64,000 nucleotides of DNA. It comes from Anaspis maculata. Its lineage: Eukaryota; Arthropoda; Insecta; Coleoptera; Scraptiidae. Under the pieces are notes generated by a model. It did no database searches. It saw only the letters and a program-made list of their open reading frames with translations, and was not told where the DNA came from. Positions within the stretch are counted from its first letter, which is position 1, and each line of letters begins with the position of its first letter. The DNA is taken from positions 129,149,050-129,213,049 of the forward strand of contig OX421961.1 of assembly GCA_949128115.1 (NCBI GenBank), in the 5' to 3' direction. Positions 35,800 to 46,829 of this stretch are shown here, piece by piece. The translations under genes were made by a program, and so were the position numbers.

Positions 35800-37400
35800 C
35801 GCATGACCCGGCTCTCAAGGACTCCAAAGAACACTTGAAGACACAAGGGGCTTAGCAGGGCTTGAAGCCCTACAATGCAGGCACAAGGAAAGAAACGGCT
35901 TCTATTATCACAAAAAGGCCTAACGGGGCTTGCTAGGGCTCCAAACGACACTTGAAGACAAAAGAGCTCTCAACAGGACTCGAGACGCTACTTCGTGAAC
36001 ACAAGGTAGCGTAGGGTTCTGAATATCATAAGAAAACCTGATAGGGCTCACTGAGGCCCCCAACGATACTTAAGATGACAACAGGGCTCAGCAGGGCTCA
36101 AATAGCTACAATGTAGACATAAGGAGGGATGGGGCTTCAAACAACTCAAAAAAGGCATGAAAAGCTCAATGAGGCTCCAAACTATATTAGAAGACACAAG
36201 GAAGCTCAGCAGGGCTTAAACCTGGATAATTAGAAGATAAAAGAGTATAGGGCTCCGAACATCACAAAAAGGCCTGACGGGGTCCATTGAGGCCTCTCCA
36301 TCTCCAAACCATACTTGCAAACACAAGGGACTCAGTTGGGCTTGAAACGCTACTACATAGACACAAGAGAGCATATAGGCAGTGCCGGATTAACGGATTT
36401 GCCGCCCCTAGGCTTGCTTCAAATTTGACCCCCCCCTCTCCTAACGAGCAGATCATAGGTACCAATGGATGTTCTCTTTTTTACGGGATTTTATTATCTG
36501 ACAAAAATGTATCACAAAGATCAAAATTCAAAACATGAGACTTGAAAAAATTATACTTCTAAACAGAAAACAAAAGGAAGTGCTAAATCTATGATACCTC
36601 TGGTTATGACAAATGTCACAATAAAAGTAGGTATTACTAAGAAAATTGCCTCGATTCTACCGCCCCAAAAATTTTGCCGCCTTAGGCCTGGGCCTCGTTG
36701 GCCTAGGCCTTAATCCGGCACTGCATATAGGGCCTTGAATATCACAAGAAAGCCCGACGAGTCTCACTAGGGCCCCAACGGTTCTCAAAGATACAAGGGG
36801 GCTCTGGAGGGCTCAAATCGCTACAGTGTAGACACAAGGAGGGATAGATCTTCAAATAACACAAAAAGCATAAGAAGCTCAATGGTGCTCCAAATAACAC
36901 TCAAAGACAAAAAAGGACCATGTAGGACTTTGACCGACACTTTTGGACTCACAAGAGCTAACTAGAGCTTTGGAAACTAATACAAGATAGAAAGGGGCTC
37001 AGCAGGTTGAAGGCAACGCTGAAGACAGGCGGGCATAATAAGGCTCTGAAATACCTAACAAGGCCCAAGGAAGGTTTTTAATACTCCAGAAACTTCGAGC
37101 TGTGCTTCGAGGATACCGAAAGAGGTTCATCAGGATTCCAAACGACAATTGTAGAAACACAGGGGCTCAGGAGGTTTTAAAATGGTACGATGTAGACACA
37201 ATAGGGGAGGGGGCTCTGAATAACACAAAAAGGCATGCCAGACTCGATAAAGAGTCAAAAAGACACCTGAAGACACAATGTGGCTCAGTAGGACTTGAGA
37301 GGCTACAATTACGAGTATTCAGGCACAAGGAATGATAGGGCTCTGAATATCACAACAATCACACGGGGGCTCATTAGAACTCCCAAAGTGTCCGGCAAGG
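35800..37400 (+). repeat. ~40-bp satellite array, second locus
   Basis: The same family as at 9660 (cacttgaagacacaagggg, cttgctagggctccaaacg), here with a slightly different consensus that includes aaaggcctgacggggc. It is interrupted by a hAT-like MITE at 36380-36723. Confidence 0.78.
36380..36723. mobile_element. 344-bp hAT-like MITE with 8-bp target duplication
   Basis: CAGTGCCGGATTAA and TTAATCCGGCACTG are inverted ends. CATATAGG flanks both sides exactly (36372-36379, 36724-36731). The subterminal parts carry ttgccgcc-type repeats. No coding capacity. Confidence 0.9.
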
Positions 37401-37904
37401 AATTGTCACAGTACTTGCACCTGTTCTTATTGTTGAGAAGTCATCCGAAAAATTGTTGATGAAAAACCTTATTGAAACGGAGCGAAATATAGTACGCGCA
37501 TGACGGCTACTTATATTGCTTCGACAAATTCAGTGCCGACAAACGAATGAAGTTTTGGTGGTGCAAAAGAAGAACGTCGCAAAACTGCAAGGCCAGGATC
37601 TACACCTGTATATAGTGTATAGTGTACCGTAGCTGTATAGTGTCCGACTTAATATTGAAGAAAATCAATGATCACACGCATGGAAGCGATCTGGCCGGAG
37701 TCGAGGCTGCAGCATTACGGACGTCTTTGAAACGGCGAGCGCAAAGAACTAAGGAGATTCCTTCTGTTCTGATGAATAATACATGCAGAGGAATCCCCAT
37801 TGCCGTCCATGGAAAACTCGGTACAGACTCTGCTCTGAAGAAAGTTGTGTTCGGTCGTTGAGTTTGGTGCAGGTAAAACGTCTATATCCCGTAATTTTAT
37901 GTCA

Positions 37905-38065
37905 TTTAGGTCAAGTGGAGCCACTAGAGTCTTTGACGTTTTTTGTTCTTTGCGTCAAACTGTCCTAGCGGCGAAATAAACATGGTGTGAAACTGGCTTG
38001 CGTCAAGCCGGCCGCGTTGAACTGTCTGGCGTCAAACCGGTAGCGTCAAATCGTCCTGCCTCGAT
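37905..38065 (-). repeat. GACGC-type short tandem array, right copy
   Basis: On minus it reads caggacgatttgacgc and ccggtttgacgccagacag, the same unit type as at 35575-35700. The two arrays flank the satellite block in inverted orientation. Confidence 0.65.
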
Positions 38066-38075
38066 CCTGGATAAT

Positions 38076-38340
38076 CGAGGGATGACAAAATCTATAATAA
38101 GGAGTGAGATGGAGACTGTCTGGCAGAAACAGTGGAAAAGAACTAGAGAAGTGGAAAATAAGGCACAGTGGACGAAGAGGCTTATGCCGAATATCGACAA
38201 GTGGATCGACAGGAAGTTTGGCGATGTGGACTATCATTACCCAGATTCTGACTGGACACGGCTGTTTCCAGGAGTCTACATAATAATTAAATGAGCGAAC
38301 AGCAATAAGTATTACTACTGTGAGAATGTGCGACACCTGT
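38076..38340 (+). pseudogene. R1-clade non-LTR retrotransposon fragment (post-RT region)
   Basis: The plus-strand frame encodes TVWQKQWKRT, then WTKRLMPNIDKWIDRKFGDV. After a one-base shift it continues as TQILTGHGCFQE, then a YYCENVRH remnant of the C-terminal cysteine motif. This order (tryptophan-rich segment, IP..WI.R, LTGHG.F) is characteristic of the region after reverse transcriptase in R1-clade elements. It is truncated at both ends and frameshifted. Confidence 0.72.
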
Positions 38341-38859
38341 TATAATTGGTGCCGCCATCTTGACGGTTATTTAGGGATTTTGGGTGGTGTGGACTGGCAC
38401 CACTTCGCTACTTGGCCACTAGACTGAGCACGACATTATTTTGCTTCTGCCTCAAAGTACGTGAAATCAACACTGATAACATCAAGTGGGAATCAACAGG
38501 TGAAGAAAAGGTGTGCGATCATTCCAGCATCCAAAAGTTCGGTTGACTACGTGATGTCTATTTACACTGTCAAAAAGCTGTCACTTGACGTTTCGTTTAT
38601 TCAGAGTATCTACAGTGGCTCCCAACCATCCAAATCGATGTGATTATTTCGTAATTTCAAGAAAACTAAAGACACTCATGTAATGGTACTTGAGGAAACG
38701 GGATCGCTATTGTAAAATTGCGGAAGGTTTGATCAGTTTCACGGCCCATAAGACATATATCTCGGTATTTTGAGATACACTGGAAATTAACCATCAAAAT
38801 GGCGTCATTATCTAACTCTTTCTGTTGCGCGGCGCGGCAAAATGCGCAATAGGTTCATG

Positions 38860-39270
38860 AGCGGTATAGCTGGGCGAAACACACTACGTTTGGTTGTATT
38901 GGTTGGAAGGAACAACTAGAAGGATTGGAAAGCAAACTGGGAGTAAGACGGTGGGTGACCTGCCCGATAACCACGATGACAAGAGTCGAAGAGAGCTGGA
39001 ACAAGGTGTCTATGATGACTGGGAAAGTAATGAGCAAGAAGGAGATAGATGAACGAAAAAACAGACGCCACAACGGAAATAATCCCGGAAACAAGGAGGA
39101 ACATGGAGACCAACCGCCCCCCAAAGTCATGCTAGCCCAGTTCCAGGGTGCGGATGAACACGAAGTCTTTGAGGAGGAGGTTTAGAGGGTACTTGGGTAG
39201 GGGTTTAGCGAAAGACGCTTGCCGAATCCCACACTCCCCCAGTGTCCATCCAGCCGGGGCGTGCGTAAAA
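38860..39270 (+). pseudogene. R1-clade fragment, C-terminal tail and 3' UTR
   Basis: The frame at 38925-39185 contains RVEESWNKVSMMTGKVMSKK, matching the last part of R1-type open frames. It is followed by ggggcgtgcgtaaaaagc at about 39257, resembling R1 3' UTR sequence. It is separated from the preceding fragment by about 500 bp. Confidence 0.55.
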
Positions 39271-39334
39271 AGCATTCATTCAAGGTTCGACCTCATTTTA
39301 AGGTCAATCTAATCGATTTATTTCGACTATTCCC

Positions 39335-39480
39335 AGATCAAAGTCTGTCTGCTGGAATAACTTCTTGAGGAAGCTGGATGATGCTGGCTAGCCGTTTCAG
39401 ATCATCAATTCTGAATTCTAATTATAAACTGATTGGGAGCTACCTCACAAACAGGAAGGTTAGGCTCAGTGGAAATTACA
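39335..39480 (+). pseudogene. R1-clade RT fragment, out of order
   Basis: SVCWNNFLRKLDDAG and LIGSYLTNRKVRL resemble the RT segment around the DIKSAFN..W block and the SYL.+R.V block. It lies downstream of the C-terminal pieces, so these are separate insertions or a rearranged copy. Confidence 0.5.
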
Positions 39481-39489
39481 GTGTAAGCA

Positions 39490-41300
39490 GCCGGAGTCTT
39501 GGCAAGGAAACCTCCGCTCCACTTTGTAATCAAAAAAGGAAAAGCAAAAGCAGAACTGCGAAGGCTTCCAGTTCCATCCACCACGTACTGTGGAGTTGTC
39601 TTAACGACAGCAATGAGCAAAAGCGAAATCGCACAAACCAGCAAATTAGCAAAGTTGTAGATTTTCTGGAAACAATAACACCGGCGTAGGAGCGTGTAGA
39701 ATTGTTGCAGGAGAAGAATTCGCAAAGGAATCCAAAGTCAAGCACGTGTTGTGCTGTCCGAATTGAAGTTACTCTAAAATTAATGTGTTATTGATTGGAT
39801 GATGGAATCATCAATTACTACATAAGTTTTCAATACCAAAGATATCAAGGTAGATGATTACTGATTAGGTATGTGCTCCCAATAATATAAAAAAAATGTA
39901 TTTATAGCAGTTGTGGATTAATGTCCTCTGGGGGCTTGAGATTGAATTGGGATAGGGCCGAATTTCGGAAAACCAATTGTACAAGAAGTCTTCCCATCAA
40001 ATGGGGAGTCTCTGATGGTTCCTGATTCCCTAATCAATTTTGGAACAAGACGCTAAAGCGACGGAAGGTTTGCAAACTTACATGCACTTCTGTAGGAACT
40101 GGGTACTTAGGAAGGTTTACAAAGTAGGATGTTATTACATTCGAGCAACGAGCATGCTTATCACTATCAGCTATGATTATCAAGTGCACAACTACAGGTC
40201 CGCCCATCAGGAGAACAAGAACGACAATTTGACCGTCATAAATTATGACACAGAAGACAGCAGGAAAGAAAACGGGGCAGGAAATTGTGCGCAAGGAAAG
40301 TCTGTACGTATGCAATGTGACAGCGACCATAATAATGCGCGACAGAAAAGAGGAAGCGAAAAACGAGTCGGCCAAAGCGCGGAATAAATCGAAGGAAGTA
40401 AACTGCACCGGAAAAATTACAGGAAGCAAGGACTGATCGTGTCCTGTGTGTGGTGTGTGCGTTTAAAAAAGGGGACACTGATGCAAAGCATACACATAAG
40501 TAAGAGCGGCCTCTAATTTGATGGCCGTTGCAGCTAAAAATGAGCACTTACCACTCATTTTCCGTTAATAGCAGTAACGCGCTCATGAAGAGCAATAAAC
40601 TTTTAATGTCGGCGCATTTTTATTGAATCGATGCATAGGTAGGTAGGTGAGTACCTGCTTGCTGTCTGTCCGACAGCGTGCCCTGCCACCGCTCTTTGTG
40701 CCGTTGTAAGCTGCGCCGGTTGTACAAAACGTACACATTTGAACCTAATTTTGTTCCAGCGTTTTTATCACCAGTGTGTACGAAGGGAAGTGTGGAGCGC
40801 ACATTGGTGCGGGTACCCTACCTATATGAAATGTCAAATGGAAACAAAACTGTTAACGAGGTGATGGTTGATTATTAGCGAGTAATTGACCATTAAATAA
40901 TGAAATTGTGCACATTTAAATATTAGCGTGTTGCTGGATGATCATGACATTACGAGTCATTAATCATTGCGAAACGGTTTTTTTTTTTTCAATTTATTGT
41001 TTTGGTCTTGTTAGAGCTGTCTGCGCAAGGTATCCATATTTCTCTCCTCAAGATGAAGATGAAGAGATATAGAGATTCAGATGGGATTCCATAAAATGTT
41101 TGTCCACCTTATTGTTCCCGTTTGGATAAGGTACCCCACTTTTTTTTTGGAGCTCAATAGCCCTAAAATACTGGAAATGTTTCTGAAGGATTGCTGGGAC
41201 ATTTTTTGACAAACAGAAAATTTATCAACTGTGTTATAATTTTGAGAGACGTAGAAAACTTAGTACAGAGCCATTTTTTGAAAAAAATTGTCAACAACAT
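39490..41300. other. Stretch without recognisable genes
   Basis: Frames of up to 131 codons occur (40034-40429 minus) but on both strands at once and without a recognisable domain. A minus frame at 39405-39725 has a hydrophobic segment near its start that could mimic a signal peptide; I do not assign it. Confidence 0.35.
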
Positions 41301-41306
41301 TTTGGA

Positions 41307-41470
41307 GCGGTGGTGGCCGAGTGGTACAGGTGATGGTAAGCCAAATCACTCGCGCTGCCTTGTGTGGGTTCGAATCCTGCTCCATCCATGAGTATTTTGG
41401 CTGCATGGCAGAGCAGCTTATAGCCAAATGTCGCCTTGTAAGATAAGACAAGTAAATAAAATAAATAGAG
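41307..41470 (+). mobile_element. tRNA-Ser-derived SINE
   Basis: A tRNA-like head carries an A box TGGCCGAGTGG (41314-41324) and B box GGTTCGAATCC (41367-41377), 43 bp apart. It is followed by a non-tRNA body (ttggctgcatggcagagcag) and an A/T-rich tail (aagtaaataaaataaataga). The class II-style tRNA head with no closing acceptor stem argues for a SINE rather than a working tRNA gene. Confidence 0.78.
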
Positions 41471-41504
41471 ATGGAACAAAAAAATAAAAAATTTCCCGAC
41501 GTCC

Positions 41505-41885
41505 GCCATGCAACTAAAACCGACGTTGGTACGACGTCGGTATATCCAACGTTGGCGCATCCAACGTCGGATGGACGTTGGGATTCCCAACGTTGGACAC
41601 AGTGGGTATTTTTATACCTAATGCGACCAAATCAGTCTGCAGTTATATTTGGGCAAGCTTGCCAACGTCGGCTGACGTCGGCATACCCAACGTTGGGATA
41701 TGCAACGTCGGCTGGACGTTGGCGTATCCAACGTTGGATTTGGTGTATATTCTTGTACCTAATGCGACCAAATTAGTCTGCAGTTATATCTAGGTGAGTT
41801 TGCCAACGTCGGTATATCCAACGTTGGCATATGCAACGTTGGGTATACCGAAAGTAGGATAATATGGTGGATACTTTTGTAGCTG
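41505..41885. repeat. Palindrome-rich AACGTTGG / AACGTCGG tandem array
   Basis: About two units of ~180 bp, each carrying several ccaacgttgg or ccaacgtcgg motifs and a shared tail (acctaatgcgaccaaatcag, tctgcagttatat). A related block lies at 42640-42830. Confidence 0.75.
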
Positions 41886-42639
41886 ATGCGATTTATTTTA
41901 TTTTATTATACCGCGGCATCGCGGCAACAATGGGCATTATTAACCGCTACGCTAGACGGCGCGCGCTGCATTCTTGCACAGTTTTGGTGCCAGGTCGGAT
42001 CAAGTCGGAATTGGTACAATAAATCACACCAGAAGTCAGAATTGGTCGGAATTGGTCTAGTAATTCATACTCGTATATGAAATTTAGTCGGATTTAGTCG
42101 ATATAGGTAGAAAACGCGGCCATTTTTTCTCCCTATACCAAGCCAACAAGAAGAGGCCATGTTGAAGAAATGCGAATGAAAATCTTTGAAATTATTGAAT
42201 TTACCATTTTTGAACTCGAGAAACGAGATTATGGTAGCTATTGATTATTTAAGTATATATAAATACTTCTTTCGTCTTCTTTTCTTTTGAAAGACGGTGT
42301 TTTAATTGAGGAATGTTTCAATATAAAATTAAAATAATTTGAGAACAGCCAAATTTTTGGTGGGCGATGATTGTTTTCGACTTGAAACATACTTGTTCGT
42401 CGGTAAAATTTTCTTCGCATCAAGTTTTCATATTAACCAATCACAAAATTTCATTATATAAGTTCAGATGCTCTGTTGCCTGTTATATCTTATACGGGAA
42501 CTGATGGTTGTAATAGGGAAACTTTACCATCGTATATTTGGAGCTATATTTCTTTAGTACAAAACAGGTTGAATAAAGTCCACCTAATGCGACTAGCATA
42601 AGTCGGATTAGGTACGCGACAGGCGACTTTGGCTACACG

Positions 42640-42830
42640 TGGGTGAGATGGTCGGATTTGGTCGAGTTTTGGTCGGCAATCACAACGTCGCGGATGCCAA
42701 CGTCGTACCGACTCGCATTTCATTGACCAAATTGGTGCAGATGTCGGTCGCCTCAACGTCGCGCGGACGTCGGCTGCCGACCTCAGGTCGCGAATCGCAA
42801 CGTTGGCGCGACGTCGGATTGCTACTTGGG
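42640..42830. repeat. Related AACGTCG-rich block
   Basis: caacgtcgcggatgccaacg, cctcaacgtcgcgcggacgt and gcaacgttggcgcgacgtcg recur within 190 bp, ending in attgctacttggg. Confidence 0.65.
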
Positions 42831-42844
42831 TTGTCCTTGTTGAA

Positions 42845-43020
42845 ATAGAAAAACGGAAACTAGACTTCGCTTCAACTGGCCGTAGCTCCTCGTCAGATAA
42901 ACCGATTTGATTGGTTTTGTCTTGAATTGTCGGGCAAGGTCTATTCCTTCATAATAATTATTGGTTTTAGCATTTGGCTCATTTTTATTGGAAAGCAATG
43001 GGGGCAAAAGAAATTCTATT
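42845..43020 (+). repeat. Left direct repeat flanking Helentron-like copy 2
   Basis: cttcgcttcaactggccgta, accgatttgattggttttgt and attccttcataataattatt match, in the same orientation, 45035-45215. Confidence 0.65.
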
Positions 43021-43082
43021 TTCAATTGCTTTCGCCATCTTGGATTTTGACAGTTTTGTCATTTTGTCACATGAAAAAGGTA

Positions 43083-43164
43083 GCCTGCCCGATTGGCTAG
43101 CCATTGATACCAAATTTGAGAAAATCGGTTGAGAAATGAGCATATGGCGGATTGGCGGGCAGGA
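43083..43164. repeat. Short inverted repeat GGTAGCCTGCCCG...CGGGCAGGATACC
   Basis: The ends ggtagcctgcccgattggc and ggattggcgggcaggatacc are inverted about 50 bp apart, between the left direct repeat and the Helentron-like body. Confidence 0.5.
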
Positions 43165-43194
43165 TACCTAAATTTGGGTCAATTATGCGGAAAT

Positions 43195-45030
43195 GAAAAA
43201 AATATCGACAGAATCATGAAATTCGGCTTGAAAATCAAAATGATCGTACTAGACAAGGGTAAGTTCCAAGTTTCATGAAAATCGTTCCACTGACCAGAGA
43301 TTTCAATATGGCAGCCAAGATGGCGGCAGAATTATGAAACTCAGCTTGAAAATAGGAATGATCGTACGAGACAAGCGTAACTCTCAAGTTTCATGAAAAT
43401 CCTTCCACTTATAAGAGATTTCAATATGGCGGCCAAGATGGTGGGGCAATCATGAAATTTGGCTTGAAAATAAGAATGATCGTACTAGACAAGGGTAAGT
43501 CTCAAGTTTCATGACAATCGTTCCACTAATAAGAAATTTCAATATGGCAGCCAAGATGGCGGCCGAATTATGAAAGCCAACCTGCCTATTTGGTCCTTGA
43601 GGACCTAAGCTATCCACCGGATAAAGTTCAATCTTTAAGGGCTGTTGCTTTATTTCCCGAGGAGAAGTTCAACTTCATCGAAGTGCACAGGAGATCTCTG
43701 TTTTTTGCGAATAATGATAACGATGTATGGATAACAAAAATAGTGCCCATTGGCCACCCTTGGGGAAATCAGCTATTGATCGGAAAAAAGTTCCAAGACT
43801 CTTGTTTCAATTCTCGAGAAGGAGTACAGCGTCTTAATTTCTGCACGGACTCGGACAGACAGACAGACAGACAGACAAACCGGCCACATAAGCATCATTC
43901 TGTTACTTATATAAAAAAATGTTCTCCAACTGATTTCGACCTCCTGAACACTAATATCGGGTTCACTTTTGAATTGGAACATTTCTTTTTTATCGAAAAA
44001 CCGAAAAAATGGTAGCCTTGTCACATGATTTTTAGTGATACCTACCTACTTTTTTTTTGTTATTGAGCGAACATCTTTCGTAATTTGAGTGCCATTATCC
44101 TTCAGGTACCTAGTATTGACTATTTCAAAATGTTCAATTACTATTTCGGCACGTCTGATTTTAAATTTGTAGGGTCGTGTAATATGCGTCGAGCCGTGGC
44201 TTTGCGGTCGTTTTCAAAAATTGATAACAATTGACCCAACGGTCGGATCGAAGTGGGGTTTTTGTCAAAAGAAAGTTCAAATTGTTCTCTAAATATAATG
44301 CCGTACATGCAGTGATGTATTTCATTAAGAAATTGTAGTTGCCTGCATATCGCAACTTTCTACATCTTACCGCGAATGCCAGCACTTGATCGGCGAAGCC
44401 GCCCTACACCAAAATGTTATTTTTGTAATTGTTCATGATTATTTCGGCAAAATTTTTCTTGATTCGCGTACCAAGGCCATGAGCTACCCATTCGAGTTGA
44501 AATATTTTCTGTATTGAATTTCGTTTTGTTCGGAGGAAAGGATATCAAGCACCAGCAAGCAACGAATAAATCATTTGCGGCCGAGCCGTAGTTTCGAAGT
44601 CATTTTCAAAAATTAATAACTACTAATCGGCACCTCGCACCGATGTGAAATTTTCATTAAAATAAAGTTCAAATCATCCTCTAAATATAACTCCGCATAT
44701 GTATTATGGTAAAATGATAAGATCGGGTACTTCCTCGCATGTGATAACTTTCGAGATCAGGCCGGCTTCTGAAATGCAGCATTCAACGGCGATGCCGCGT
44801 CACACTAAATTGTTATTATTGTCATTGTTTATTATTATTTCGTCAAGATTTTTCTTGGTTCGGGATACAAGGTCATGAGCTACCCAATGGAGTAAAATTT
44901 TTTCGCAAAAACCTTTTCGTCTAGGATTAGATGCTGTGACGAACGGACGGACGGACGGACGGACGGACGGACGGACGGACGGACGGACAAAGCGAGGACA
45001 AAAGCGCCTTCCCGTTTGGAGAAGTGCGCT
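43195..45030 (-). mobile_element. Helentron/HINE-like element, copy 2
   Basis: Read on minus from 45030 it starts AGCGCACTTCTCC and follows copy 1 (11738-13703) through the (GTCC)n tract (about 44944-44990), the (GTCT)n tract (about 43855-43875) and the three ~123-bp tatggcggccaagatgg units, to about 43195. The 3' subterminal repeat and hairpin of copy 1 are missing here, so this copy has a different or truncated 3' end. Confidence 0.7.
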
Positions 45031-45034
45031 AAAA

Positions 45035-45215
45035 ACAGAAAGTTGGCTTCGCTTCAACTCGCAATAGCTCATCAGCAGATAACCCGATTTTATTGGTTGT
45101 GGTCTTGAATTGACAAGGAAGGTCTAATCCTTCATAATACATTATTGGTTTTGACTTTCTGGTAACTTACAATGAAAAGCAACGAGAACAAAATAAGGCC
45201 TATTTTCGAGCCTTG
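45035..45215 (+). repeat. Right direct repeat flanking Helentron-like copy 2
   Basis: cttcgcttcaactcgcaata, cccgattttattggttgtgg and aatccttcataatacattat correspond to 42845-43020. Confidence 0.65.
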
Positions 45216-45429
45216 TAATTATTGTACGTCGGCTTCTCATCCTCGAATCACCCAAAAACGTGATTGCAGTCCTTTGAAGCTGAGCAGAAGCAGTTGAAAT
45301 TTTTTTAAGAAGGCAGTATCACCACGATGCGTTGGAAGGAAAGGAAGAAGTAAGCATGTTTATTGTTCGGAAAAAACAGCAAAAAACTGAAACAAAAAAT
45401 AGTTCAATCCAACTGGACAACTTTGTTAC

Positions 45430-46735
45430 GGCTGAGGCTAGTTTTGCTCGTATACTGTTGTCCAGAACAGGGCGATTATAAAAACGTTCAAACACTCCTG
45501 ATCGGGCTGACCAACATGCAGTCTTGCAGATCTCTTCGATTGGGACTCCCTTGCGAAAAGCAGTCGTCAGTCGAGGTGGCAGCGTACCCCGTAGAATGTG
45601 CCGAATAGTTCAGCGTGTTTACCCCCGCCGCTTCCAGCATTTCCTTGATCCATCCCAAAATCATCTGAGACAACGCCTGTTTGTGTGGTTTCTTCCAGGT
45701 AATGAACACGTATTCCTCATCTTTGCGGAGGGACTCAGTCGCCATAAAGTAATCTTTGAGAGTTAAGGCCACGCAAAGGACGGGCTGCTCCACAAAGTAC
45801 TAAAACTCAAAACTAGAGTATACCCCGGTTTTCACAGTTGTCTCAATCGGATCGAAAACATGAATCAAAACAGAGTTCTCTGTCCATGTGATCTACTGGC
45901 GTTTCAAGACACTGATGGTCTGAACCCTCTGCGAGTCTGCGCTGTCGTCAGGGCCAAAAAAGTGACGAGTTTCAGAGTTAGTTCTTCGAGAGTGAGCTAC
46001 TTATTGAGAGGGAGAGTTCTCAAGTGAATAATAACCGTTGCTGGGTCCCAGGTCGTGGTATATTCAGGCCGAGCCGGTCAAAGTCTGCTGACACCTCTAA
46101 GGAAATGTTCCACAAGGGGATTATCGTATGTTATTCACTGATAGGTGAGATGTATTATCGCTACATCGAGGATTTTCACGAGGAGATCCGAGTGTAAATC
46201 GAGTAGATGTAAGCGATAATACCTATATCGAACCTAGAGGTGTATTTGTTGAGACAATTAACCGAACAGCACTGAAAATCTTCCTAAAAAAGAGAAAACT
46301 ACTCGAATGTTTGAGGTTGGCCATTCTGGAGGGGTGTTTTCACCAATGACCTTGATGGTAATACACTTATACGGCCTACTATTTCAAGGAGTGAGGTGAA
46401 TTGTCACCTAAATCTCCGGAAAGAATTGAGGAGATTGCTGCTCGATGAGAACTGAACGACCCAAATTTGTGACTGGTGCCATCTATGAGACACTGCAAGA
46501 AAACTATAACTTTTCCGGAGTGGCTGCCAGAGGATCCGTGTCATTTTTAGCACAATGTTTGATCCACAGCTTGTTAGTGCACTGGTACTGCTCTAATGTC
46601 GACGGACGGAGCGACTTTACCATTGTGGGAACCGCTCCCCCTGGAACCCCTTTTCTTAGGAACGCCTCCCGGATAAGTGGTCCACTATCAGCACTAGTCT
46701 GGGAGCCAGAGGATGCCGCTTGCTAAGGGCAGAAG
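45430..46735 (-). pseudogene. DIRS-like tyrosine recombinase, inactivated
   Basis: The N-terminal SAM-like part reads REAFLRKGVPGGAV and STLEQYQCTNKLWIKHC (about 46660-46530). A middle part includes FLRGVSRL and TWDPATVIIHLRTLP (about 46110-46020). The catalytic part (45793-45488) has FITWKKPHKQ, LGWIKEMLEAAGVNT and AHSTG, followed after a frameshift by FERFYNRP. DIRS recombinases cut and rejoin circular cDNA at the genome using an R-HxxR-Y active site. Here the HxxR arginine appears as glycine (codon GGG). The tyrosine-bearing FYNRP block is present but out of frame. Confidence 0.75.
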
Positions 46736-46829
46736 ACAAATGGTTCTGATTAGGTCAAAGTTTTAATGGTACTGTTGTGAGCAAACGGCAAAATATCAGG
46801 TATCAAGGCTGAGAAGGCCAAACTGGGAC

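Noticed and set aside
39405..39725. Secreted or cuticle-like protein on minus
   Set aside because: It overlaps an R1-type fragment on plus and has only a hydrophobic stretch; no chitin-binding motif was seen.
41307..41390. A functional tRNA-Ser gene
   Set aside because: A and B boxes are good, but the 3' acceptor stem does not close and the sequence runs into a SINE-like body and A/T-rich tail.
46445..46726. Plus-strand 93-codon open frame
   Set aside because: The minus strand here encodes the N-terminal part of the DIRS tyrosine recombinase.
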